Notes: generated by a model from the letters alone, not told the origin. DNA of 64,000 bases from UMGS1519 sp050951095 (GCA_050951095.1 JBMNIQ010000003.1:434001-498000), one strand, 5' to 3'. Counted from the first letter of the stretch, positions 53,781 through 62,548 are shown. Program-made: numbers and translations.

Positions 53781-55193
53781 ATGAACGAAGCGAAGACGGA
53801 GGTATTCCGCAACGCGCCGGTGCCGAAGGCCGTGCTGTCGAATGCACTGCCCGCCATGCTGGCCATGCTCATGGTGCTTGTCTACAACCTGGCGGACACG
53901 TTCTTCATCGGCCAGACGGGCGATGCGCTGCAGGTTGCAGCCGTTTCCCTGGCAACGCCGGTGTTCCTGATCTTCATGACGCTCGGCACGGTATTCGGCA
54001 TCGGCGGCACGTCGCTCATCTCGCGCTGCCTGGGTGCGGGGCGGGCGGAGTATGCCCGCCATATCTGCGCGTTCTGCTTTTGGGGCTGCCTTGTCACGGG
54101 CGCGGTGCTGCTCGTGATCATGTTCGCGTTCATGGACCCCTTGTTGTACGCCATCGGCGCGAGCAACGAGACATTCGACTTCGCAAAGACGTACCTGGCC
54201 ATCATCAGCGCCTGCGGGCCGTTGGCCGTGCTGGGGAATTGCTTCTCGAACATCCTGCGTGCCGAAGGGCAGTCCGCGCGCGGCATGGCGGGCATGACCA
54301 TCGGCAACATTGTGAATTTCGTTCTGGATCCCGTTCTCATCCTGGGTGCGGGTTGGGGCGTTGCGGGCTGCGCTCTCGCAACCGTCATCGGCAACGCCAT
54401 CGGCGCTGGATACTACCTGCTCTATTTCCTGCGGGGGAGATCCTCGCTATCCATCCGCCTGCCCGATGTGCGCCTCTCGGACGGCATCTTCGGCGGCGTC
54501 ATGGCCATCGGCATTCCCGCGGCTATCGGCGATCTTATGATGAGCGTGTCGAACATCGTCGTGAATGCCCAGATGGCGGCATACGGCGATATGGCCGTTG
54601 CGGGCATCGGCGTTGCCATGAAGGTCACGATGATGACGGGCATCATGTGCATCGGCCTGGCGCAGGGCGTGCAGCCGCTGCTGGGGTACTGCACGGGTGC
54701 CCAGATGGAGGACCGCTATCGCAAGTGCCTGCACTTCTCCCTGGCGTTCTCCCTGGGCCTTTCCACGGTCCTCACGCTTCTGTGCTATGCATTCACGGGC
54801 CCCATCGTGGGCGCGTTCCTTGAAAACCCGGACGCGTATTCGTATGCGGTCGAATTCTCGCGCATCCTGCTGTCCACCAGCTTCCTGTTCGGCGTGTTCT
54901 ATGTGCTGCTGAATGCGCTTCAAGCCATGGGCGCTTCCACGGCGTCGCTGATTGTGAACCTGAGCAGGCAGGGGCTTATCTACCTGCCTGCGCTGTTCAT
55001 CCTGCAGTCCGTTCTGGGCGTGACGGGCCTTGTGTGGGCGCAGCCCGTGGCAGACGTGCTCTCATTGGCGCTGGAGGTCGTGCTGTATCGCCGCGCATTC
55101 CGGAAGCTTTGGGGCGGCAAAAAGAATGCGGCAGACCGGAAGATGGGCCGGGCGCATTCGACCGCGGCTGCCTCGCGGCGGCTATCCCGGTAG
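53781..55193 (+). CDS. MATE family efflux transporter
   Basis: 470 residues with twelve expected membrane segments. LADTFFIGQTGDALQVAAVSLATPVFLIFMTLG near residue 35 and FGIGGTSLISRCLGAGR are the N-terminal MATE signatures; GNIVNFVLDPVLILGAGWGVAGCALATVIGN and the related late segment mark the two halves. GAAAGGAG precedes the ATG. It exports cationic drugs or metabolites with a Na+ or H+ gradient. It follows a MarR gene, an arrangement common for inducible pumps. Confidence 0.92.
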   Translation: MNEAKTEVFRNAPVPKAVLSNALPAMLAMLMVLVYNLADTFFIGQTGDALQVAAVSLATPVFLIFMTLGTVFGIGGTSLISRCLGAGRAEYARHICAFCFWGCLVTGAVLLVIMFAFMDPLLYAIGASNETFDFAKTYLAIISACGPLAVLGNCFSNILRAEGQSARGMAGMTIGNIVNFVLDPVLILGAGWGVAGCALATVIGNAIGAGYYLLYFLRGRSSLSIRLPDVRLSDGIFGGVMAIGIPAAIGDLMMSVSNIVVNAQMAAYGDMAVAGIGVAMKVTMMTGIMCIGLAQGVQPLLGYCTGAQMEDRYRKCLHFSLAFSLGLSTVLTLLCYAFTGPIVGAFLENPDAYSYAVEFSRILLSTSFLFGVFYVLLNALQAMGASTASLIVNLSRQGLIYLPALFILQSVLGVTGLVWAQPVADVLSLALEVVLYRRAFRKLWGGKKNAADRKMGRAHSTAAASRRLSR

Positions 55194-55270
55194 TGCATGC
55201 GCCGGGCGGCGCATCCCGCCTGCGCTTTCGCGGCATTCCGCTGCTGCCGCGCCGCCTTGCCGCAAGCGGA

Positions 55271-55996
55271 TTACGGTCGCTTCAGGCTGCGGATGCGCTT
55301 GCGCTGCGCGGCATCCGTCTTCCGGGATTCGACGATCTTCTGCAGCGCGGCGTTGTACGTCTTCTTGTCCAGCCGGCTTTTCGCAAAGTAGGGCTCGACC
55401 TGATCGGGGAAGCGGACATAGAGCATGGACAGCGCCCATGCTACGGCCATCAGGGCATATTGCGGCTTGTTTGCCAGACGGTCCAGGATGCGCAGGTTCT
55501 GGGCAAGATGCTCCTCGTCGTTGTAGTAGTCCAGCATCATGACGCAGGCGAAGCGGATGTCGTATTCGCGTTCGGACGCGAAGTATGGCTGCAGGAATTC
55601 CCAGACCTGCTGCTTGTTCGCCTCCGTGAATTTCAGTCCGGCGCAGAAGCTGTCGCATACGGACCAGTTCCGGATGGACGGCACGAATGCGCGGATGCGC
55701 CGCAGGCGCTCTTCAAGCGGGCACGGCGCGTACCCGATGACCATGCCTTTCAGCATGTCCTCCTCAAACGTCCCTGTGGTCTCCTGCTCCAGGAACGCTT
55801 CGGGATGCGGGCCGGCCGCGATACGCTTTGCAAGGTGGCGCAGGGCGGGCAGGCGCACACCCAGCACGTGTTCGCCGGGCGGCAGCAGGCGTGCCGAGAA
55901 TTCCCGGTAGCCCTCTTCGGCCAGATCGTCCAGCGCAGCGCGGATGTCCTTCGGCGTCAAGGGGTCCTGGACCGGCGGTGTTGCGTTATCGGGCAT
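55271..55996 (-). CDS. DNA alkylation repair protein (AlkD-like)
   Basis: 241 residues of repeated helices. VLGVRLPALRHLAKRIA, the central FVPSIRNWSVCDSFCAGLKF and the late YALMAVAWALSMLYVRFPDQVEPYF fit the AlkD/HEAT-repeat glycosylase family, which excises 3-methyladenine and similar lesions; the WSVCD segment contains the Asp and aromatic residues of the active cleft. AAGGAG precedes the ATG. It converges with the MATE gene. Confidence 0.9.
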   Translation of the reverse strand: MPDNATPPVQDPLTPKDIRAALDDLAEEGYREFSARLLPPGEHVLGVRLPALRHLAKRIAAGPHPEAFLEQETTGTFEEDMLKGMVIGYAPCPLEERLRRIRAFVPSIRNWSVCDSFCAGLKFTEANKQQVWEFLQPYFASEREYDIRFACVMMLDYYNDEEHLAQNLRILDRLANKPQYALMAVAWALSMLYVRFPDQVEPYFAKSRLDKKTYNAALQKIVESRKTDAAQRKRIRSLKRP

Positions 55997-56101
55997 GTCT
56001 GCTCCTTTCCCTTTCCCGTAACTATGGCATACTGCGCCGGCGTTTTCCGCAGAGAAGCCGAAAGTGCGATACGTCTTCGGCGGCGGTGCGGAAGAGGCGG
56101 C

Positions 56102-56107
56102 TATAAT
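56102..56107 (+). promoter_or_regulatory. Possible -10 box for the DUF1848 gene
   Basis: Exact TATAAT 44 bases before the ATG. No clear -35 box lies 16-18 bases upstream. Confidence 0.4.
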
Positions 56108-56151
56108 GCGGGCATATTCCTACGGAGGGCGTATGCGAAGGGGGGTGCCGG

Positions 56152-57138
56152 ATGATCATCAGCGCCAGCAGGCGGACGGACATCCCATCGTGTTATCCGG
56201 AGTGGTTCGTGCGTCGTCTGCAGCAGGGCTTCGTGTACGTTCGCAACCCGTTCGATGCGCATCGCCTGAGCAAGGTGGCGCTCACGCCGGACGTGGTGGA
56301 CTGCATCGCCTTCTGGACGAAGAACCCGCTGCCGCTCATGCCGCATCTGGACGTGCTGGAGCCGTATCCGTATTTCTTCCTGTTCACGCTCACGGGCTAC
56401 GGGCGCGACGTGGAGCCCGGCGTGCCGGACAAGGCGCACGTCATGATCCCGGCGTTCCAGCAGCTTGCCGACCGCATCGGGCCCGATCGCGTGATCTGGC
56501 GCTACGACCCGATTTTCTTTACGGATACGTATACGATGGCGTATCACGTGCGGGCGTTCCGGGCCATTGCGGAAGCGCTGCGGGGCAGCACGCATACGTG
56601 CATCATCAGTTTCCTGGACCGGTACCGGAGCATCGAGAAAGCGCTCGACGAGATGGGCGCGCGCGTCGAAGGGGATCGGCCGCTGAGGGAGTTCGCTCGG
56701 CAGCTGGGGCAGATCGCGGCCGACAACGGCATCCGCGTGAAGGCGTGCGCGGAAGAGGAGGACTTCTCGGATGTGGGGATCGCCGCAAGTTCCTGCATCG
56801 ACGCAGGTTTGGTGGAGCGCCTCGTGGGCGAGCGTTTGGATGTACGCAAGGATCCCGCGCAGCGCCCTCTATGCCATTGCGCGGCCAGTATCGACATCGG
56901 TGCGTACGGCACGTGCACGAACGGGTGCCGGTACTGCTACGCGAATCGCGGCGCGCAGCAGCTGCGGAAGAATCTCAAGCGCTTCGATCCGGCATCGCCG
57001 GTGCTGTGCGATACCGTCCATCCCGATGACGAGATAGCCGTGCGGCCCATGAAAAGCCTGCGTACCGGGCAGACCGCATTGAATCTCGGCGACATCCACG
57101 GGGATGGTGCTTTGCCGTTCGGCGGGTCTGACGGATAA
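56152..57138 (+). CDS. DUF1848 domain protein
   Basis: 328 residues. It begins MIISASRRTDIPSCYPEWF, the hallmark of DUF1848, with FWTKNPLPLMPHLD next, and ends with a cysteine cluster CHCAASIDIGAYGTCTNGC plus RYCYAN that looks like an iron-sulfur or zinc site. The family has a TIM-barrel-like pattern reminiscent of radical SAM proteins and no established function. It precedes an aldo/keto reductase gene by 33 bases on the same strand and is probably cotranscribed. Confidence 0.88.
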   Translation: MIISASRRTDIPSCYPEWFVRRLQQGFVYVRNPFDAHRLSKVALTPDVVDCIAFWTKNPLPLMPHLDVLEPYPYFFLFTLTGYGRDVEPGVPDKAHVMIPAFQQLADRIGPDRVIWRYDPIFFTDTYTMAYHVRAFRAIAEALRGSTHTCIISFLDRYRSIEKALDEMGARVEGDRPLREFARQLGQIAADNGIRVKACAEEEDFSDVGIAASSCIDAGLVERLVGERLDVRKDPAQRPLCHCAASIDIGAYGTCTNGCRYCYANRGAQQLRKNLKRFDPASPVLCDTVHPDDEIAVRPMKSLRTGQTALNLGDIHGDGALPFGGSDG

Positions 57139-57171
57139 TTCAGGCCTGGAGACAAGAGGGAAGGAGACCTG

Positions 57172-58311
57172 GTGGAATATCGGGAATTGGGACGCACCGG
57201 GCTGCGCGCAAGCGTTGTGGGATTCGGCGCGGAGTGGATCGGCGAGATGAGCGACGCGCTGCTGGCGGACGTCGTTTCCTGCCTGGAAGAGGCGGGCGTG
57301 AACATCGTGGACTGCTGGATGGCCGATCCGGAGATCCGCCGCCGGCTGGGCCAAGCGCTGGCGCCGCATCGCGACCGCTGGATCATCCAAGGTCACATTG
57401 GTTCCACGTGGCAGAACGGGCAGTATGTCCGCACGCGTGAGATGGACCGGGTCATCCCCGCATTCGAAGACGAGCTGCGTCTGCTGCGGACAGACCATTT
57501 CGAGCTGGGCATGATTCACTACGTGGACGCTGTTGATGAATTCCGACAGATCATGGACGGCCCGTTTTACGAATACGTTTGCAAGCTGAAGAATGCGGGC
57601 GCCATCCGGCATGTGGGCCTGTCCACGCACAACCCGCACGTGGCGCTTGCGGCGGCCGAGACGGGCGTCATCGAGATGATGATGCTGTCCATAAACCCGG
57701 CGTTCGACACCATGCCGGCATCCGACGACATCAATGCGCTGTTCGGCGACTTGCATGAAGGCGGCGAGGGCATCGACCCGGTACGCGAGCGCCTGTATGC
57801 GGAATGCGAGGAGCGCGGCATCGGCATCACGGTCATGAAGCCGTTTGCGGGCGGGCGCCTGCTGGATGCGGAGAAGTCGCCGTTCGGCAAGGCGCTGACG
57901 CCGGTGCAATGCATCCACTATTGCCTCACACGGCCTGCAGTGGCCAGCGTGCTCGCGGGCGTGAAGAATGTTGCGCAGGCGCAGGCCGCACTTGCGTATG
58001 CGCATGCCACAGACGAGGAGAAGAACTACGGTCCGGTGTTGGCGCAGGCGCCCGTGCATTCCTATTTCGGCCAATGCATCTACTGCGGGCACTGCCAACC
58101 GTGCACCGTGGGCATCGATATCGCCACGGTGAACAAGTTCGCCGACTTGGCGAAGATGCAGGATGTGGTTCCCGAATCCGTCCGCCAGCACTACCTGGCG
58201 CTGGATGCGAACGCCTCGGACTGCATAGCGTGCGGCACGTGCGAGCCGAACTGCCCGTTCGGCGTGCCCATCGTGGAGCGCATGGAAGAGACGGCCGCGC
58301 TGTTCGCGTAA
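57172..58311 (+). CDS. Aldo/keto reductase with C-terminal ferredoxin-like domain (1)
   Basis: 379 residues from GTG 57172, preceded by AAGGAG. The barrel begins YRELGRTGLRASVVGFG; the middle LGMIHYVDAVDEF and VGLSTHNPHVALAAAETG are typical. The C-terminal 80 residues carry two 4-Cys clusters, CIYCGHCQPC and CIACGTCEPNC, as in anaerobe reductases that pass electrons through [4Fe-4S] centres. The usual Asp-Tyr-Lys-His tetrad is not complete: where DxxxxY is expected the sequence is NIVDCWMADPE. Function unknown; downstream of DUF1848. Confidence 0.88.
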   Translation: MEYRELGRTGLRASVVGFGAEWIGEMSDALLADVVSCLEEAGVNIVDCWMADPEIRRRLGQALAPHRDRWIIQGHIGSTWQNGQYVRTREMDRVIPAFEDELRLLRTDHFELGMIHYVDAVDEFRQIMDGPFYEYVCKLKNAGAIRHVGLSTHNPHVALAAAETGVIEMMMLSINPAFDTMPASDDINALFGDLHEGGEGIDPVRERLYAECEERGIGITVMKPFAGGRLLDAEKSPFGKALTPVQCIHYCLTRPAVASVLAGVKNVAQAQAALAYAHATDEEKNYGPVLAQAPVHSYFGQCIYCGHCQPCTVGIDIATVNKFADLAKMQDVVPESVRQHYLALDANASDCIACGTCEPNCPFGVPIVERMEETAALFA

Positions 58312-58404
58312 ACAGGCAGGTGCGCAGCTTGCCGCCGTCGCTGCAGCCGGGGTGGAGATGCGTATTTGGGGGCGGTAATTCGGACGATTGCGAAAACAGG
58401 CGCC

Positions 58405-58454
58405 TTGACACGCTCATTAACGATTTGATAAAAGAATATTGAACACAATATAAA
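58405..58454 (+). promoter_or_regulatory. Promoter and operator-like palindrome of the peroxidase operon
   Basis: TTGACA (58405-58410) with GATAAA (58427-58432) at 16 bases, and also TTGATA (58425-58430) with TATAAA (58449-58454) at 18 bases. The perfect inverted repeat ATATTG-AACA-CAATAT (58436-58451) lies in the second spacer and touches its -10 box, a good place for the OhrR-like repressor encoded in the operon. Confidence 0.6.
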
Positions 58455-58474
58455 TCCTGTGAGCGGAGGATTTC

Positions 58475-59020
58475 ATGAGCACGTTTTACGACTATTCCGT
58501 GACGAAACGCGACGGCTCCGAATTGCCGATGAGCGATTTCCGGGGGAAGGTGGTGCTGGTGGTGAACACGGCTACCGGCTGCGGCTTCACGCCCCAGTAC
58601 AAAGATCTGGAAAGCATGTACGAGGAGCTGCATGACCAGGGGCTCGAGATTCTGGACATCCCATGCAACCAGTTCGCCGGGCAGACGCCGGGCACGGACG
58701 ACGAGGTGCACGAGTTCTGCACGCTGAAGTACGACACGCAGTTCGACCAGATGAAGAAGAGCGATGTCAACGGCGAAGACGCACCGGACCTGTACAAGTT
58801 CCTGAAGAGCCAGAAGACGTTCGAAGGCTTCGGCAAGGGTCCGAAGGCCCTGGCCATGAGCGCCCTGCTGAAGACCATCGACTCCGATTACAAGCACAAC
58901 GCCGAGATCAAGTGGAACTTCACGAAGTTCCTGGTAGACCGCGAGGGAAACGTCGTCGCGCGTTTCGAGCCCACGGCCAGCATGGATTCCGTGCGCAGCG
59001 CTGTCAAGGACGTGCTGTGA
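58475..59020 (+). CDS. Glutathione peroxidase family protein
   Basis: 181 residues. Peroxidatic Cys36 is in NTATGCGFTPQY, followed by DIPCNQFAGQTPG and the Trp-containing WNFTKFLVDREGNVV, the complete family signature. Cys replaces selenocysteine. Most bacterial members use thioredoxin and reduce hydrogen peroxide or lipid peroxides. GGAGG precedes the ATG. The next gene, an OhrR-type regulator, overlaps its stop (TGATG). Confidence 0.92.
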   Translation: MSTFYDYSVTKRDGSELPMSDFRGKVVLVVNTATGCGFTPQYKDLESMYEELHDQGLEILDIPCNQFAGQTPGTDDEVHEFCTLKYDTQFDQMKKSDVNGEDAPDLYKFLKSQKTFEGFGKGPKALAMSALLKTIDSDYKHNAEIKWNFTKFLVDREGNVVARFEPTASMDSVRSAVKDVL

Positions 59021-59466
59021 TGGCGCGGCAGAGCGCATACGATTCCGACGAGGCGCTGAAGCTGGAGAACCAGCTGTGCTTCCCGTTGTATGCAGCGTCG
59101 CGGAAAATCGTGAGCGCGTACACGCCGTATCTGAAGCCGTTGGGCATCACGTATACGCAGTACATCACGTTCATGGTGCTGTGGGAAGAAGACGGGCTGT
59201 TCGTGGGAGACATCTGCGCACGGTTGCACTTGGATAACGGCACGTTGACGCCGCTGCTGAAGAAGATGGAGAAGCAGGGGTTCGTGGTCCGTAGGCGCGA
59301 TGAGGCCGATGAACGTAAGGTGCGCGTGTTCCTGACGGATGAGGGCCGCGCCATGAAGGACCGCGTGCGCGATATTCCGCGAAAGGTCGGCAGCTGCGTT
59401 GACCTTGATGCGGAAGAGGCGCAGACGCTGTACCGGCTCCTGTACAAACTGCTGGACGAAGCGTAG
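59020..59466 (+). CDS. MarR family regulator, OhrR-like peroxide sensor
   Basis: 148 residues. Cys20 in LENQLCFPLYAASRKI stands where OhrR repressors have the reactive cysteine that senses organic peroxides; the winged helix (LFVGDICARLHLDNGTLTPLLKKMEKQGFVVRRRDEADERKVRV) follows. Overlap of its ATG with the peroxidase stop implies coupled expression and feedback: peroxide would inactivate the repressor and raise the peroxidase. The sensor role is inferred from Cys20 and context. Confidence 0.88.
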   Translation: MARQSAYDSDEALKLENQLCFPLYAASRKIVSAYTPYLKPLGITYTQYITFMVLWEEDGLFVGDICARLHLDNGTLTPLLKKMEKQGFVVRRRDEADERKVRVFLTDEGRAMKDRVRDIPRKVGSCVDLDAEEAQTLYRLLYKLLDEA

Positions 59467-59542
59467 CCGGAAGAGCGTTCTGCGCGGTCTCTCTGCCGTG
59501 GCCGACATGCGGTGCGCCGATGGCGTCGAGCCCGAATATGAG

Positions 59543-59570
59543 GAAGGCACCGTTTTTGCACGGTGCCTTC
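59543..59570 (+). terminator. Hairpin after the peroxidase operon
   Basis: Perfect 11-base stem GAAGGCACCGT (59543-59553) with its complement (59560-59570). The following T-tract is weak (TGGCGTTT). Confidence 0.55.
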
Positions 59571-59646
59571 TGGCGTTTACGGGATGTTCTACGTTGCGTA
59601 TCAGGATGCGGTATGCGGGCGCAGGCGCCTTGGCGGGCGCCGTGCG

Positions 59647-60786
59647 TTACTGTTCCACGGCTTCGGCGAATTCCGCCAGGAACTCGGAGATGGGCAGGTC
59701 CTGCGGGCAGACCTCGCGGCAGGAATCGCACGCGATGCACGCGCTGGGGCGCTTGTCTTCCGGCAGCGCAGCAACGGCCATGGGCGCGATGAATCCCTGG
59801 CCGGGATCCTTCGTCAGATGCTCGTTGTACAAGCCGATGAGGTAGGGAATGTCCAGGCCCATGGGGCAGTGGCTCACGCAATAGTGGCATGCCGTGCAGG
59901 GCAGGCCCTTCTCATGAGCCATCAGGTCCGCCACCTGTGCAAGCACGTCGTTCTCGGCATCCGTCAGCGGCTTGCGCTCAGCGAACAGGTCGATGTTCTG
60001 CTGCAGCTGCTCCAGCGTGGAGCTGCCCAGCAGCACCACGGAGACGCCGTCGATGCCCTGCAGCCAGCGCAGCGCCCATTCCACGTTCGAGCGCGTCGGA
60101 TTCGCCGCCTGCAGCTTCTCGCGGTATTCGTCCTTCAGGTTCACCAGGTAGCCGCCGCGCAGCGGTTCCATGACCACGATGGGGATGTTGCGCTCGTTCA
60201 GGTATTCCACCTTCGCCTTCGCATCCTGGAACGACCAGTCGAAGTAATTCAGCTCCACCTGGCAGAATTCCATGATGTCGCCGAACTTGTCCATGAAGCG
60301 CTTGAAGATATCGAAGTTCCCATGGACGGAGAAGCCCAGGTGCTTGATGCGGCCCTGCGCCTTCTGCTCTTGGAAGTACGCCACGGTGTGATATGTGTCC
60401 TCGGCCATATACTGCTCGATGTTCGTCTCGCAGATGTTGTGCAGCAGGTAGTAGTCGAAGTAATCGACTTGGCACTTCTCCAGCTGCTTCTCGAAGATCT
60501 GCTGATGCTTGCCGAAGTTCGAGACATCGTAGCTGGGGAATTTCGTTGCCAGGTAGAATCTATCGCGCGGATGCGCCGCCAGCGCGCGGCCCACCACGAG
60601 CTCGGAGTTGCCGCCGTGATAGCCCCAGGCCGTATCGAAGTAGTTCACGCCGTGGTCGAAGGCGTAATCGATCATCTCCTTCGCGGCCGGCTCATCGATA
60701 TCGGCATCGCCGCCGGTAACGGGGAGCCTCATGCAGCCCATGCCCATCATTGACACGTTGTTGCCCAGGAAGTCGCTGTATATCAT
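59647..60786 (-). CDS. Aldo/keto reductase with C-terminal ferredoxin-like domain (2)
   Basis: 379 residues. The tetrad motif is intact here: NYFDTAWGYHGGNSE (Asp/Tyr), ATKFPS (Lys) and YYLLHN (His). After the barrel come CTACHYCVSHCP and CIACDSCREVCP, two [4Fe-4S] clusters. Such proteins are abundant in anaerobic gut bacteria; substrates are unknown. Start ATG 60786 follows GAGAG; the frame is open upstream without conservation. A 21-base palindrome lies 140 bases upstream (60926-60946). Confidence 0.9.
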   Translation of the reverse strand: MIYSDFLGNNVSMMGMGCMRLPVTGGDADIDEPAAKEMIDYAFDHGVNYFDTAWGYHGGNSELVVGRALAAHPRDRFYLATKFPSYDVSNFGKHQQIFEKQLEKCQVDYFDYYLLHNICETNIEQYMAEDTYHTVAYFQEQKAQGRIKHLGFSVHGNFDIFKRFMDKFGDIMEFCQVELNYFDWSFQDAKAKVEYLNERNIPIVVMEPLRGGYLVNLKDEYREKLQAANPTRSNVEWALRWLQGIDGVSVVLLGSSTLEQLQQNIDLFAERKPLTDAENDVLAQVADLMAHEKGLPCTACHYCVSHCPMGLDIPYLIGLYNEHLTKDPGQGFIAPMAVAALPEDKRPSACIACDSCREVCPQDLPISEFLAEFAEAVEQ

Positions 60787-60925
60787 GGTGTCTCTCTTTC
60801 GGGTTGTCTCTCGGAAAAGCCTGCAGTCTGAAAAGGGAAATAAGGCAGGCGCTTGAATGAACGCCTGCAAAACAGTATAGCCGACCGCCTCCCTATGCGC
60901 CCTTGAAAATGACGCAGTGTCAGCA

Positions 60926-60946
60926 ATTCGCACGAATCGTGCGAAT
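60926..60946. promoter_or_regulatory. Perfect palindrome, likely operator
   Basis: Arms ATTCGCACGA and TCGTGCGAAT around a single A, perfectly symmetric. It lies between the aldo/keto reductase gene and the truncated flavodoxin-family gene, just past the stop of the latter. A partial palindrome (TGAC...GTCA, 60910-60922) is next to it. Confidence 0.55.
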
Positions 60947-60960
60947 GTGAAGCACGCGGG

Positions 60961-61338
60961 CTATCGTATGAAATTCGTCGAGATGCGCGAGGCGACCTTT
61001 TCCGGACGCGCGATGCCCGCTTCGTCGGCGGCGGAGAATGCCCGGTCCATGAACGATTTCATTCCGCCGGCAATGCCGCCGTAATAGACCGGCGATCCGA
61101 ACACGAAGCCGTCGGCGTGCTCTGCGGCGTCTTGGAATTCGCGGACAACGTCGTCGAAGACGCAACGGCCCGTTTCCCGGCATCGGTAGCATCCGATGCA
61201 TCCTGCGATGGGCTTGTTGCCGATCCAGAATTCCCGGGTCGGTATGCCCTCCTTCTCCAATGCGGAAGCGACCAGGGAAAGCGCCGTATGCGTGCAACCG
61301 CGCCTGTGCGGGCTGCCGTTCACCAGAAGTACTCCCAT
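60961..61338 (-). pseudogene. Flavodoxin/NADPH-dependent FMN reductase family gene, C-terminally truncated
   Basis: 125 residues; relatives have about 180-200. The start (AAGGAG, then MGVLLVNGSPHRRGCTHTAL) and the segments GCIGCYRCRETGRC and FVFGSPVYYGGIAGGMKSFMDRA are sound, but after SAADEAGIARPEKVAS the frame ends at once (RISTNFIR-stop) and the last strand-helix units that close the fold are missing. No matching sequence is found downstream. It may be an inactive remnant or a shortened protein; I favour the former. Confidence 0.6.
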
Positions 61339-61365
61339 TGTCTGTCTCCTTGTCTCCGTTTCGGC

Positions 61366-61552
61366 TTATGCCATCGTCTTCGCCCACGCCGCAACCATAT
61401 CGTGCGATTCTGCTGCCTCGGCGCCGTGGACGGAAAGTCCGCTCTCCACCGTGGCTTCGGGGTAGGCGCGCTCCAGGTCGCGGACGCTGCCGTTCCAATA
61501 GTTCTCGCCGGTGCGGGAATAATATGCAATCAGGTTCGTCGTGGTCTTCCTC
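61366..61552 (-). pseudogene. Flavodoxin remnant with internal deletion and no start codon
   Basis: The minus-strand frame reads TTTNLIAYYSRTGENYWNGS, a typical flavodoxin N terminus, directly joined to RDLERAYPEATVESGLSVHG and WAKTMA-stop, which look like the flavodoxin C terminus. About 90 residues of the middle are missing, and no ATG, GTG or TTG starts the frame where AGGAAGAGG might serve as ribosome site. It lies divergent to a LysR gene, the common place for a flavodoxin target. Confidence 0.65.
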
Positions 61553-61657
61553 TTCCTGGTAGGGGGGAGTGTTGTTACGGCTTCACTATATCGACTACAA
61601 TTGCAAAATCTTATTTGTTCGGTTGATTACCGATAGAGAAATTGAATCGGGAGAAGT

Positions 61658-62548
61658 ATGAATACGAAGCAGATGGACTGTGCGCTGGAATTGGCGCGCA
61701 CGTTGAATTTCAACCGCGCCGCCGAGAACCTGTTCATGTCTCAGCCGTCGCTGAGCTACCAGATCAAGACGCTGGAAGAGGAGATCGGCTTCCGCCTTTT
61801 CGACCGCTCGGGCAAGGGGGCGGCCCTGACGCCGGCGGGCATCCAGTTCTGCTCCAGCCTGCGGTCCATCCGTGCGGACCTGCGCCGTGCCGTGGAGCTG
61901 GGGCAGAATTTCTCGGCGCAATACCGCACGTCCATCAACGTGGGCCTGACGTGGCGCAGCTCTCTTCTGGCGTTGCCGCAGGCCATGGTCAGGTTGCGGG
62001 AGACGCACCCCGACGTCAACGTCACGCCGGTATTCAACCAGGGCGAGAGCATCGACGCGTTCCTGCGCGGCGAGCAGGACATCGTGTTCCTTCGCGACGA
62101 CGGACGCCGCATTCCCGATGTGACCATGCATGCACTGTACCAGGCACGCATCTACCTGGTTACGCGCAAGAACGATCCGCTGGCGAAGAAGCAGGTCATC
62201 CGCGAAGAGGACCTGAAGGGGCGCACGCTCATGGTGGGCGGCAGCAGCCCGATGCCGCTGCGTGCCGTGCAGCATCGCGTGGTGAGTGATTTGGGCCTCG
62301 ACCACTTCAACAGCAACGATCACGGCACGACGCTCATCAGCGTGCAGGCGGGGAAGGGCGTGTGCCTTTCGCCGGGGCTGTTCAACGACGGCAGCGGGGA
62401 ATTCGCCTGGACGCCGTTCGATTGCCCGGAGACCGTCAGCTGCGTGTTGCTGACGCATGCTGGAGAGCATCGCGAAGAGGTGCTGGAGCTGGTGCGACTG
62501 CTGCAGGAGGCCTACGAGCCGGGCACGCGCTACGCGAAGCTGGTCTAG
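61658..62548 (+). CDS. LysR family transcriptional regulator
   Basis: 296 residues. MNTKQMDCALELARTLNFNR leads into the winged HTH (AAENLFMSQPSLSYQIKTLEEEIGFRLFDRSGKG); the effector domain begins near residue 90 (INVGLTWRSSLLALPQAMVR). It is divergent from the decayed flavodoxin genes, which may have been its targets; a remaining target could be the aldo/keto reductase further on. GGGAGAAG precedes the ATG. Confidence 0.9.
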   Translation: MNTKQMDCALELARTLNFNRAAENLFMSQPSLSYQIKTLEEEIGFRLFDRSGKGAALTPAGIQFCSSLRSIRADLRRAVELGQNFSAQYRTSINVGLTWRSSLLALPQAMVRLRETHPDVNVTPVFNQGESIDAFLRGEQDIVFLRDDGRRIPDVTMHALYQARIYLVTRKNDPLAKKQVIREEDLKGRTLMVGGSSPMPLRAVQHRVVSDLGLDHFNSNDHGTTLISVQAGKGVCLSPGLFNDGSGEFAWTPFDCPETVSCVLLTHAGEHREEVLELVRLLQEAYEPGTRYAKLV

